From: Anaerolineaceae bacterium | Lineage (GTDB): Bacteria; Chloroflexota; Anaerolineae; Anaerolineales; Villigracilaceae | Length of the DNA: 17,812 bases | Reading direction: 5' to 3' | NCBI GenBank assembly: GCA_022181005.1 | Contig: BQMV01000008.1 | Location: 1 to 17,812, forward strand | The notes under the pieces: generated by a model | What the model saw: the letters and a program-made list of their open reading frames with translations, nothing else | Databases searched by the model: none | What the model was told of the DNA's origin: nothing | Program-made: the position numbers and the translations under genes | Part shown: piece by piece, positions 1-6,661 of the stretch | Position numbering within the stretch: position 1 is the stretch's first letter | Layout of the letters: each line of letters starts with the position of its first letter

Positions 1-570
1 CCGCTCGGGAATCAATCCGTGTTGCTGGCTGGCGTCAACGACAATGTACACATTCAACGGAAGCTTGTGCACGATCTCGTCCGCATCCGCGTGCGCCCAT
101 ACTACCTCTACCAATGCGATCTGGTGGAAGGCGCCGGACATTTCCGCACGCCTGTCGCAAAAGGCATCGAGATCATGGAAGGGCTGCGCGGGCATACCTC
201 CGGTTATGCTGTGCCCCAATACATTATTGACGCGCCCGGCGGCGGCGGGAAGATTCCCGTTATGCCGAATTACTTGATCAGTATGTCGGACCATAAAGTA
301 ATCTTGCGCAATTACGAAGGTTACATTACCACTTATGAAGAACCGACCGACTACCTACCGAGCGATGCGGCAAAATTCAAGGGCGAAAAACGCATAGAAT
401 CCGGTCAAGCCGGCGTATTGGGCTTGCTCGAAGGTCAACAGATGTTTATCAAACCTGAAGGCTTCGACGAACTTCATGACCGGCACGGCATTCAACATCG
501 CCTCAAAGATGAGAAGAAATGGCAGCCGCTCGGCATCGGCGACGGCGAATCAAATCCAACAAAGGAATAG
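1..570 (+). CDS. kamA: Lysine 2,3-aminomutase (KamA), C-terminal part
   Basis: Partial gene, open at the contig start; 189 codons of the C-terminal part are visible. The enzyme is a radical-SAM, PLP-dependent mutase that converts L-lysine to beta-lysine, used in lysine fermentation or in making beta-lysine osmolytes. The sequence shows the family's PLP-lysine motif PGGGGK (visible codons 79-84), preceded by the Asp of IIDAP (codon 77), and the Asp of YQCDL. In the clostridial enzyme these correspond to the PLP lysine and the two aspartates that hold the substrate epsilon-amino group, which favours lysine over glutamate as substrate. The radical-SAM CxxxCxxC motif lies upstream, outside the window. 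The zinc-binding CxCxxC near the C-terminus of the clostridial enzyme is absent. The gene ends 17 bp before a lipoprotein gene on the same strand, with no terminator between them. The family assignment is firm; the exact substrate is inferred. Confidence 0.93.
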   Translation, partial: PLGNQSVLLAGVNDNVHIQRKLVHDLVRIRVRPYYLYQCDLVEGAGHFRTPVAKGIEIMEGLRGHTSGYAVPQYIIDAPGGGGKIPVMPNYLISMSDHKVILRNYEGYITTYEEPTDYLPSDAAKFKGEKRIESGQAGVLGLLEGQQMFIKPEGFDELHDRHGIQHRLKDEKKWQPLGIGDGESNPTKE

Positions 571-587
571 CAACTACAGGAGAAACT

Positions 588-1256
588 ATGACATCTCGCA
601 CAAAAAAAATCTTGGGCGTCGCGCTCAGCGCCCTCTTCATACTTAGCGCATGTCTCCCGCAAGGGCAACCGCCAGCGCCGACCGCCAATGCGACAGAGCT
701 TGCCAACCAAGTGGCGGAAGCCGTCGCACTGACCCTCGCCGTGGCGCAAGCGCAGACGGAAGCCGCTCAACCTGCAGCGACCAACACCACGCTTCCAACG
801 CAGACTGAGGCTGTTCCACCTTCGCCGATCCCCGTCATCCCTTCAGCGACTCCGCTCATACTCGTTCAACCCACTTCTACGCGCGTCGTAAGCGGCGGAG
901 GCGGAGGAGGCGGCGGCAGCGTTGCGCCTCTCCCTTACGATTGCACAGTTTTCAGCAATGAACCCCGCGATTTAACCGTATTCAAGAAAAACAAAGAATT
1001 TGATATCGTGTGGACTATCAAAAATACCGGCACAAAGACTATTCCCGCCAATTTCGACATCAAATACTTCAGCGGCACAAAATTAATGGAAGATCCTAAT
1101 TACACTGTCCGCGAATTTGGGAAAGACCTCAAGCCAGGCGAATCGATCAAGATTGTGATTGACGCTATTGCCCCGGTGGAAAAAGGCAAGCACATAATGA
1201 CATGGATAGTGGAAGGTCAATTGTGCTATCCTTATGTTGCGATCGTCGTCGAATAA
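588..1256 (+). CDS. Lipoprotein with NBR1-type Ig-like domain (first of a pair)
   Basis: 222-residue predicted surface lipoprotein. The ATG at 588 is chosen because AGGAG (578-582) lies five bases upstream and because it gives a proper lipoprotein signal: positive n-region, hydrophobic stretch and lipobox LSAC with Cys22. An in-frame upstream start at 519 would overlap kamA and spoil the signal. A Pro/Thr/Ala/Gln-rich linker (about 25-100) and a run of eight glycines (103-110) lead into an Ig-like domain (about 118-222) with the pattern VWTIKNTG...PGESIKI...W of the NBR1 Ig-like family. The usual Trp after GTxT is Ile here. Cys119 and Cys213 bracket the domain and could form a disulfide. The domain is known as a binding module; the ligand is unknown. 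The gene is followed at once by a paralogue. Confidence 0.85.
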   Translation: MTSRTKKILGVALSALFILSACLPQGQPPAPTANATELANQVAEAVALTLAVAQAQTEAAQPAATNTTLPTQTEAVPPSPIPVIPSATPLILVQPTSTRVVSGGGGGGGGSVAPLPYDCTVFSNEPRDLTVFKKNKEFDIVWTIKNTGTKTIPANFDIKYFSGTKLMEDPNYTVREFGKDLKPGESIKIVIDAIAPVEKGKHIMTWIVEGQLCYPYVAIVVE

Positions 1257-1277
1257 TTGATCGAAAACAGGACGGAT

Positions 1278-1922
1278 ATGAAGCGCCGTAAATTCGCGCT
1301 TTGGCTCGGAGCATTAACAGCGGCGATGGCTTGTCTTCCAACGTCTTATATGCCCGCGCCTACGTTCGATTCCAATTCGATTAACACCTTCATTGCGCAA
1401 ACCGCTGACGCCGCATCCACGCAGACCGCTTCTGCTGCGCCTCTCACGCAAACGCCTTCTGCGACTCTCAAGCCGACCTTCACTATAAGCGCGTCGCCGG
1501 CGCCCACTACGACGTTTCTGTTCATTATGCCCAATCTAGCGACGCCTACCGGCACGTCTACCCTAGCCCCCCTTGGCAGCGGCACAAGCCGCTCCAAATA
1601 TGGATGCGAGGTGCGCACCGTAGATCCCGAGCCCAAGACCGTCTTCGAACCGCGAGCCGATTTCACAGCGACATGGGGCGTTCGAAATATCGGCACAGAG
1701 ACTTGGTATCGCATCTCAATGAATTATGTTTTTTACAGCGGAGATAAACTCCATAAAGTCTCTTCATACGTTATACCTAAAGCCGTTGAAACCAGAAAAA
1801 ACGTCCTTCTCCCGGTGGAAATGTCCGCCTTCAAGAAGCGCGGCACATACTCCACGCAATGGGCGCTGAAAATGGATAACGTCTATTTTTGTCCTATGAC
1901 GCTAACCATCATCGTGCGTTAA
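1278..1922 (+). CDS. Lipoprotein with NBR1-type Ig-like domain (second of a pair)
   Basis: 214-residue paralogue of the preceding lipoprotein. The ATG at 1278 is preferred over an in-frame TTG at 1257 because AGGA (1269-1272) is five bases upstream and the signal peptide then starts cleanly (MKRRKF...AAMAC, lipobox Cys19). A Thr/Ser/Pro-rich linker (about 25-100) precedes the Ig-like domain (about 108-214), which contains TWGVRNIGTETW and ends in a beta-strand-like TLTIIVR. As in its neighbour, two cysteines (110 and 205) flank the domain. It begins 21 bp after the first gene's stop, so the two are probably co-transcribed and arose by duplication. A hairpin terminator follows. I infer an extracellular, membrane-anchored binding role; the target cannot be seen. 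Confidence 0.83.
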   Translation: MKRRKFALWLGALTAAMACLPTSYMPAPTFDSNSINTFIAQTADAASTQTASAAPLTQTPSATLKPTFTISASPAPTTTFLFIMPNLATPTGTSTLAPLGSGTSRSKYGCEVRTVDPEPKTVFEPRADFTATWGVRNIGTETWYRISMNYVFYSGDKLHKVSSYVIPKAVETRKNVLLPVEMSAFKKRGTYSTQWALKMDNVYFCPMTLTIIVR

Positions 1923-1942
1923 GCGGCAACGCCCGCAAATAA

Positions 1943-1974
1943 AAAACGACGACCTGTTTCAAGGTCGTCGTTTT
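1943..1974. terminator. Bidirectional hairpin terminator
   Basis: A perfect 13-bp stem pairs 1943-1955 with 1962-1974 around a 6-base loop. The stem begins with an A run and ends with a T run, so it reads as an intrinsic terminator on either strand. It sits between the convergent second lipoprotein gene (+) and small membrane protein gene (-), as expected for a shared terminator. Confidence 0.88.
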
Positions 1975-1980
1975 GCGTTT

Positions 1981-2274
1981 TTACTCAGCGGGCGTCGCAG
2001 GCGGCGCCGGCGGGACTTCAACCTCCCCGCCTTCCGTTGGTTTCTTCCGCAAGGCGAAGAATCCGACCGCCACCGGGATAAGGATCGCGATCAGCGAAAA
2101 GCACAGCATGGCGTATCCATAAGCGGGCGGCATTTGCCCGGAGGAACCGCCTAACTGAAAGCTTCCACCACCCGTAATCGTGCCGATGCCCATGATGCAG
2201 GCGAACAACGCGCAACACCCGCAAATCACAGCGGTTGCAATGGTTGCGATCATACCGATATTTTTGTTGTTCAT
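1981..2274 (-). CDS. Small two-helix membrane protein
   Basis: 97-residue hypothetical protein. Two hydrophobic segments (about 9-31, with a CGCC cluster, and about 54-75) are separated by a Gly/Ser-rich loop. The tail carries RKK just after the second helix and then a Pro/Ala/Glu-rich stretch, which suggests the C-terminus is cytoplasmic. A CTCC on the plus strand (2280-2283) gives a GGAG ribosome site before the ATG. It lies 46 bp downstream of pheT on the same strand and could be read through from it, but a likely promoter overlaps the end of pheT. I do not recognise a family and assign no function. Confidence 0.7.
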   Translation of the reverse strand: MNNKNIGMIATIATAVICGCCALFACIMGIGTITGGGSFQLGGSSGQMPPAYGYAMLCFSLIAILIPVAVGFFALRKKPTEGGEVEVPPAPPATPAE

Positions 2275-2302
2275 TTTTTCTCCGTTGAACTGAATTCTTT
2301 CA

Positions 2303-2332
2303 AGTATACAACATGTGACGTCAACTTCTCAA
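2303..2332 (-). promoter_or_regulatory. Candidate sigma-70 promoter for the small membrane protein
   Basis: On the minus strand TTGAGA (2332-2327) is followed after 18 bp by TATACT (2308-2303); each matches consensus at five of six bases. The expected start near 2296 would give a leader of about 20 bases before the ATG at 2274. The -35 box lies within the last codons of pheT. Confidence 0.45.
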
Positions 2333-4879
2333 CTTCGCGCCGACTTCAAACTCCAATCGCTTCACGATCTTCGTGCGGATCGCCGCAGCCTCGGCGTCGG
2401 TCATTGTCTTCTCAGATTGATACGTGAGACTGTACGCCAGCGACTTCTTTCCCGCGCCGATCTTTTCATCGCGGTAGACGTCGAACAAGCGGACGCGGGT
2501 GACGGTCTTTCCGCCCGTCTGCCTGATCAGCCCTTCGACGCGCTCCGCCGCCACCGATTCATCCACGATGATGGCGATATCCTCCAGCACAGGCGGGAAT
2601 TCGGAAACGGGCGTGATTCCATACGAAGGCGCCGCGCTTTGCAAAGCGTCCAAATCAAATTCAGCCACGATGACCGGTGAATCTTCGAAATCATATTTCT
2701 CTTTCACCAGCGGATGCAGTTCACCGAACACGCCGACGGTCTGTCCGTTCACTTTCACTTCTGCCGCTTTGCTGGGATGCAAATAGGTCACGCCGTCTGT
2801 TGGGGTGTAGGAAATGCCGCTCAGGCGGAGTCCGCTCAACAGGAGTTCGAGGCGTCCTTTCATGTCGAAGAAGTCGAACGAAGCGGAATCCTTCACATCC
2901 CACGCGGACTGAGTCCGCAATCCAGTCATTGCGATTGCCAGCTTGCGAGGTTCATTAGGAAGATTATTTTTATTCGGCTCAAACACTGAACCGATCTCGA
3001 ACATCGCAATCGATTCGGCGCGCGCATTCTTTTCGACGTTCTCCAAAAGCGACGCGAGCAGACTGCGGCGCATCACGCGGCGTTCGGGCGCAATGGGATT
3101 CGCCAACGCGACATACTCATCGTGCGCAACGAGGCGACCTTCGCGTTCGGGCGAAGTCATGCGATAACTGACGACCTCCTGCACGCCGAGGCTGGTGAGA
3201 ATGTCGCGGGCGTGCTCCTCCCACTCATGTTTGGGATTGCCGATCTGCGGCGGGAGCGAATCAGACATGCGCGTTTCAGGGATGCGATCATAGCCGTAGA
3301 CGCGCGCGACCTCTTCCAGCACATCCGCAAGACCGACAACGCCTTCGCCGATGTCAAGACGATGCGGCGGCGTCTTCGCTTTGACAGAGTCTTTTTCCAC
3401 TTTGCATTCAAACTCGAGGCGCGTGAGCAAATCGGCGATTTGTTTCGCGGTGAGATCAATGCCGAGCAAACGCTTCACGTCTTTCGTGGTGACGGTGATC
3501 GTCGGGTCCTTCGGCTTGAGCGGATACACATCCACGAGATCGGGCGCGATCTGCCCGCCCGACCACTCTGCCATGAGTTCAAGCCCGCGCTTCACGCCCT
3601 GCTCCGCCATGGCAGGATGCACGCCGCGCGAAAAACGGAACGACGCTTCAGACGGAAGATTGTGCTGTTGCGCCGTTTTGCGAGTGGCGATCGGATTCCA
3701 CGACGCGCCTTCAAGCAAAATTGTGCGCGTCTTGGCGGTGACTTCCGATTCTTCGCCACCCATCACGCCCGCCATCGCCAGCGAACTTTTTTCGTCACAG
3801 ACCAAAACATTCGTAGACGTAAGTTCGCGCTCCGTTCCGTCGAGAGTTTTTATTTTCTCGCCATCCTTCGCCGCGCGGGTGATGATCTTGATTTTGCGGT
3901 TGGACAAATTGCCAATTTGTCCTACACGCCCCACGAGGACATCGTAATCAAACGCATGAAGCGGCTGACCAATATCGAGCATCGTATAGTTCGTCGCATC
4001 CACGATGTTATTGATGGGACGCATCCCAGCCAATCGCAACCTTCTTTGGATGCGATACGGACTCGGCTTGATCTCAATATCACGGATCATTCCCATCACA
4101 AAGCGCGGATTGAGTTCAGGGTTGGTGATCTCAATTTCAACGAGGTCTACTACGGACTGCGGACTGCGTACTGCGTTCTTTACCTGTTTACCTGTTTCCG
4201 TGTTTCCGTGTTTACGCATTTCTCGCCCCGTCAACGCCGCCAACTCCCTCGCGATACCGATCACATTCGCATTCCGCGCCATGTTCGGCACAATGGAAAT
4301 ATCCAGCACGGCATCGCCCATGTAATCAGCGAGCGGGGTTCCCACAGGAGCATCGTCATCGAGCAGGATGATGCCATCGTGCTCTTCGGAGATTCCAAGT
4401 TCCTTTTCGGAGCAGACCATCGAATACGATTCCACGCCGCGAATCTTTGTCCGCTTGAGGGTCATCAACTGCAAACCTTCCGCATGACCGTCGTAGAGCG
4501 TTGTCCCCTCTTTCGCATACGCGGCTTTGATCGGCTTGTCGAGTTTGCCCGTCCCTTTCAAGTGGAAGATATTCGGCGCGCCCGTTAACACGGTTTGACT
4601 TTCCTTGCCGTCGAACAAGTCAAGTAAGGTCAATCGGTCCGCGTTGGGATGCGCTTTCACCTCGCGGATCTCCGCCACGACGAGTTTTTCTTTATCCCAA
4701 GCAATGCCGCTCGTCTTGAACTCGTGCTTCTCACCGTCTTTATATTCAGGCATCGGCAAGCCCGCATACTTGATCTCATCCACTTCGAGACCAGCCAAAG
4801 TCAACTTACGGGCAATGTCTTCAACAGAGAGACCGTCGAGGTCAATGTAATCTCGTAACCATGAAATAGGTATCTTCAT
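2321..4879 (-). CDS. pheT: Phenylalanyl-tRNA synthetase beta subunit
   Basis: 852-residue beta subunit of the alpha2-beta2 enzyme that charges tRNA-Phe. Domains in order: N-terminal B1 region, EMAP/OB-fold tRNA-binding domain from about residue 65 (KLVVAEIREVKAHPNADRL), B3/B4 editing domain (about 190-430, with GMRPINNIVDATNY and GQPLHAFDYD), B5 domain (about 465-545), a catalytic-like core, and a C-terminal FDX-ACB anticodon-binding domain (754-852). It is some 50 residues longer than typical bacterial PheT. Part of the excess is two repeat-derived stretches: residues 221-246, coded by 7- and 8-bp microrepeats, and residues 319-327, coded by a 27-bp palindrome. pheS lies 93 bp upstream and a Phe T-box controls the operon. 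The start at 4879 has an AAGGA upstream. The identification is certain; the effect of the insertions is unknown. Confidence 0.97.
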   Translation of the reverse strand: MKIPISWLRDYIDLDGLSVEDIARKLTLAGLEVDEIKYAGLPMPEYKDGEKHEFKTSGIAWDKEKLVVAEIREVKAHPNADRLTLLDLFDGKESQTVLTGAPNIFHLKGTGKLDKPIKAAYAKEGTTLYDGHAEGLQLMTLKRTKIRGVESYSMVCSEKELGISEEHDGIILLDDDAPVGTPLADYMGDAVLDISIVPNMARNANVIGIARELAALTGREMRKHGNTETGKQVKNAVRSPQSVVDLVEIEITNPELNPRFVMGMIRDIEIKPSPYRIQRRLRLAGMRPINNIVDATNYTMLDIGQPLHAFDYDVLVGRVGQIGNLSNRKIKIITRAAKDGEKIKTLDGTERELTSTNVLVCDEKSSLAMAGVMGGEESEVTAKTRTILLEGASWNPIATRKTAQQHNLPSEASFRFSRGVHPAMAEQGVKRGLELMAEWSGGQIAPDLVDVYPLKPKDPTITVTTKDVKRLLGIDLTAKQIADLLTRLEFECKVEKDSVKAKTPPHRLDIGEGVVGLADVLEEVARVYGYDRIPETRMSDSLPPQIGNPKHEWEEHARDILTSLGVQEVVSYRMTSPEREGRLVAHDEYVALANPIAPERRVMRRSLLASLLENVEKNARAESIAMFEIGSVFEPNKNNLPNEPRKLAIAMTGLRTQSAWDVKDSASFDFFDMKGRLELLLSGLRLSGISYTPTDGVTYLHPSKAAEVKVNGQTVGVFGELHPLVKEKYDFEDSPVIVAEFDLDALQSAAPSYGITPVSEFPPVLEDIAIIVDESVAAERVEGLIRQTGGKTVTRVRLFDVYRDEKIGAGKKSLAYSLTYQSEKTMTDAEAAAIRTKIVKRLEFEVGAKLRS
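3899..3925. repeat. 27-bp palindromic element within pheT (in frame)
   Basis: Ten-base arms GGACAAATTG (3902-3911) and CAATTTGTCC (3913-3922) flank one central base. One mismatch outward, the outer bases GT and AC pair again (3899-3925). The element is exactly nine codons, VGQIGNLSN (PheT residues 319-327), flanked by Arg codons on both sides. A near-identical palindrome lies in the T-box leader at 6278-6303. Confidence 0.8.
4151..4218. repeat. Heptad and octad microrepeats inside pheT
   Basis: In plus-strand orientation, 4154-4174 is three 7-bp units (GGACTGC, GGACTGC, GTACTGC). Positions 4179-4218 are five 8-bp units (TTTACCTG twice, TTTCCGTG twice, then TTTACGCA). They encode PheT residues of about 221-246 in a loop of the B3 region. 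Neither unit length is a multiple of three, so the protein sequence does not look repetitive. Confidence 0.8.
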
Positions 4880-4897
4880 AACTTAATTCCTTTGAAC

Positions 4898-4962
4898 CGC
4901 TAAGCTCGCTAAGACCGCAAAGATTCTTTTCTTTCTTCTTAGCGACCTTCGCGCTCTTCGCG
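4898..4962. repeat. Nonamer hairpin between pheS and pheT
   Basis: Three 9-bp units of form CGCNAAGNN (4898-4924) face three inverted units of the same form (4936-4962) across an 11-base pyrimidine-rich loop. The arms can pair over most of 27 bp. It occupies nearly all of the 93-bp pheS-pheT gap and would form in the operon mRNA. There is no T run after it on the minus strand, so it is not an obvious terminator. Confidence 0.75.
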
Positions 4963-4972
4963 GTAAAAATTT

Positions 4973-6031
4973 TTAGAACTGCTCCAAAAACCTGAGGTCG
5001 TTGCCCCAGAAATATCGAATATCGTCAATCTTGTAACGCAACATCAACTGACGCTCAGGTCCCATGCCCCAGGCGAAACCCGAATAGCGCGACGGGTCAT
5101 AGCCTCCGTTTTGCAACACGACAGGATGCACCATGCCACAGCCGAGAATTTCGAGCCAGCCTGAATTTTTGCACACGCCGCATCCCTTGCCGCCGCAGAC
5201 GAAACATTCCACATCCACTTCGGCGGAGGGTTCGGTGAACGGAAAATACGACGCGCGGAATCGTGTCCGCGCATCTTGTCCGAACATCCGCCGCGCAAAA
5301 TCATTCAGGGTTCCCTTCAAATCGGCGAAGGTGATGTTCTCGCCGACGACGAGTCCCTCCACTTGGTTGAATTGGATCTCGGAACGCGCGGTAATTTGCT
5401 CGTAACGAAAGCACATCCCAGGCAACGCGATGCGGATCGACGGCGGGTTATCAGGATTCGTCGCGGCGTATTCTCGCATCGCATGAATTTGTCCCGGCGA
5501 CGTATGTGTCCGCAACAGGATCGGATTATCGCCGCGTCCCTCCGCCTCCACAAAAAATGTATCCTGCATGTCGCGCGCGGGATGGTTGGGCGGGAAGTTC
5601 AGCAATTGAAAATTGTATTCATCCGTTTCCACTTCGCGCGACGTGTACACCTGAAAACCCATGTCCGCGAGAATGCTCATCACTTTTCGCAACTGTTGCG
5701 TAGACGGATGCAACCGCCCCACATGGATTCCGCGTCCGGGCAGAGTCACATCCAACGCGTCTTCTTCGAGGGATTTCGCCAGCGCGGCTGATTTCACGAT
5801 CTTCGACCTCTCCTCCAGCGCAGACTCTAACGCCACCTTTACACGGTTCGCCCCCGACCCGACAGCTGGTCGCTCCTCCTTCGACAGTTTCCCCAACCCG
5901 GCAAAGACCGTCATCAGCGGCGAACTGCGCCCAAGATGCGACACGCGCCAAGCCTCCAGTGCGGCTGAATCCGTGATGGATTGCAACGACTCCAGCGCGG
6001 ATTTTTCGATTTCGTTTAATTTGTCTAGCAT
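4973..6031 (-). CDS. pheS: Phenylalanyl-tRNA synthetase alpha subunit
   Basis: 352-residue catalytic subunit of Phe-tRNA synthetase (class II). An N-terminal coiled-coil-like region (about 1-85) is followed by the class II core. This includes MGFQVYTSREVETDEYNF, NHPARDMQDTFF, the motif-2 region GMCFRYEQITARSE, PFTEPSAEVDVE and the motif-3 region GFAWGMGPERQLMLRY. A cysteine-rich insertion, CFVCGGKGCGVC, follows motif 2; some bacterial PheS have it and it may bind a metal. The ATG at 6031 is chosen because AGAGG (6039-6035) is correctly spaced, giving the start MLDKLNEIEK. Extending to 6082 would add residues coded only by the upstream nonamer repeat. It is the first gene of the T-box-controlled operon. 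Confidence 0.96.
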   Translation of the reverse strand: MLDKLNEIEKSALESLQSITDSAALEAWRVSHLGRSSPLMTVFAGLGKLSKEERPAVGSGANRVKVALESALEERSKIVKSAALAKSLEEDALDVTLPGRGIHVGRLHPSTQQLRKVMSILADMGFQVYTSREVETDEYNFQLLNFPPNHPARDMQDTFFVEAEGRGDNPILLRTHTSPGQIHAMREYAATNPDNPPSIRIALPGMCFRYEQITARSEIQFNQVEGLVVGENITFADLKGTLNDFARRMFGQDARTRFRASYFPFTEPSAEVDVECFVCGGKGCGVCKNSGWLEILGCGMVHPVVLQNGGYDPSRYSGFAWGMGPERQLMLRYKIDDIRYFWGNDLRFLEQF

Positions 6032-6048
6032 ATGACCTCTTTTTTTAC

Positions 6049-6128
6049 CACGAAGGGCACGAAGAACACCAAGGAAAACCAATTTGACTGAAAGCCTTTA
6101 AATCTTCGTGACCTTTGTGTCTTTCGTG
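6049..6128. repeat. Nonamer hairpin in the pheS leader
   Basis: Three 9-bp units (CACGAAGGG, CACGAAGAA, CACCAAGGA; 6049-6075) face three inverted units whose reverse complements are CACGAAAGA, CACAAAGGT and CACGAAGAT (6102-6128). The 26 bases between them are unrelated. It lies between the T-box terminator and the pheS ribosome site, so it would be in the pheST mRNA only after read-through. Confidence 0.78.
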
Positions 6129-6135
6129 GTTAATT

Positions 6136-6165
6136 AAAAAATCCCGTCCACAAAATGGGACGAGA
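6136..6165 (-). terminator. T-box regulated terminator
   Basis: On the minus strand an 8-bp stem pairs TCTCGTCC (6165-6158) with GGACGGGA (6149-6142), including one G-T pair, followed by six T (6141-6136). Its 5' side competes with the T-box antiterminator just upstream. Confidence 0.85.
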
Positions 6166-6277
6166 GGGAGTTCTCGCGGTACCACCCAAGTTAACCATCC
6201 TTCATCAGAACGATTCGCTTTGCGCCGACATTCATCGGCATCTCTGGTAACGTTGAGAAAACGGTTCGCGCTACGCG

Positions 6278-6303
6278 GTAGGACAAAATTAATTTTGTCC
6301 TAC
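6278..6303. repeat. 26-bp perfect palindrome in the T-box leader
   Basis: GTAGGACAAAATT (6278-6290) is followed directly by its exact reverse complement (6291-6303). It lies between stem I and the antiterminator of the T-box RNA. It belongs to the same family as the palindrome in pheT (3899-3925): both have GGACAAA and TTTGTCC at equal spacing. Confidence 0.85.
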
Positions 6304-6436
6304 GTTCACACGAACGGCTCGAGAGGGAACTTCGACTGGTTTCTATCGAATGCGATTCTCAGCGTTGCATCGCATCTCTCTGGCGGCTTCTGCCAGCCTA
6401 CTTTCCTCTGTCACAGCCTTTCAATTCATTTTCGTA

Positions 6437-6464
6437 ATTATCTGCGGAAACGGGAGGATGTCAA
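6437..6464 (-). promoter_or_regulatory. Sigma-70 promoter of the pheST operon
   Basis: On the minus strand a perfect TTGACA (6464-6459) is followed after 16 bp by GATAAT (6442-6437), five of six consensus bases. The predicted start, near 6430, lies just upstream of T-box stem I, as expected for a riboswitch leader. Confidence 0.75.
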
Positions 6465-6520
6465 GGTTAAGAGAATCTCGAAAAAGAAGAGCCGTTCAAT
6501 AAAACGGCGATATCCCCGCG

Positions 6521-6549
6521 TTGCAATTCCGCCTATTCCTATCTGTAAT
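6521..6549 (+). promoter_or_regulatory. Candidate promoter of the nifJ operon
   Basis: TTGCAA (6521-6526), a 17-bp spacer and TGTAAT (6544-6549) lie about 110 bp before the nifJ ATG, in the divergent gap shared with the pheST promoter. A small hairpin (GCCGTT 6491-6496 with AACGGC 6503-6508) lies just upstream. I see nothing else recognisable between here and the ribosome site AAGGAG at 6651-6656. Confidence 0.45.
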
Positions 6550-6661
6550 ATGACAACAGGCATACGGGTTTAAGTCATTTATAACTAACAAAACCATCCC
6601 TGAACCGATATACTTCTTATAAGGAAGATTGAGCCATCCGTTTGTGCCTTAAGGAGCGATA

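Larger units (their letters stand above)
6136..6430 (-). ncRNA. T-box riboswitch, phenylalanine specific (pheST leader)
   Basis: The T-box core TGGGTGGTACCGCG lies at 6188-6175 on the minus strand. In stem I, AGAGG (6409-6405) pairs with CCTCT (6326-6322), and the next helix GGCTGG (6398-6393) pairs with CCAGTC (6339-6334). The internal loop between them carries the conserved AGTA (6402-6399) opposite GAAG followed by TTC (6329-6327). This puts the specifier at UUC, a Phe codon, which matches the downstream pheS. The terminator stem and U run are at 6165-6136. Known mechanism: uncharged tRNA-Phe pairs with the specifier and the T-box bulge, stabilises the antiterminator and allows pheST transcription. 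A 26-bp palindrome sits where a stem II/III linker would be. Confidence 0.93.

Noticed and set aside
3122..4588. 488-codon open frame opposite pheT
   Set aside because: It lies wholly antisense to a certain pheT, its translation is Arg/His-rich with no domain, and no ribosome site precedes it. It is a by-product of codon bias in pheT.
6032..6082. N-terminal extension of pheS by 17 codons
   Set aside because: The extra residues are coded by the left arm of the nonamer hairpin, and the AGAGG site fits only the ATG at 6031.
6115..6573. 152-codon plus-strand frame across the T-box region
   Set aside because: It runs antisense through the riboswitch, its terminator and the palindrome, and its translation is basic and low in complexity. 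The RNA structure explains the sequence better.
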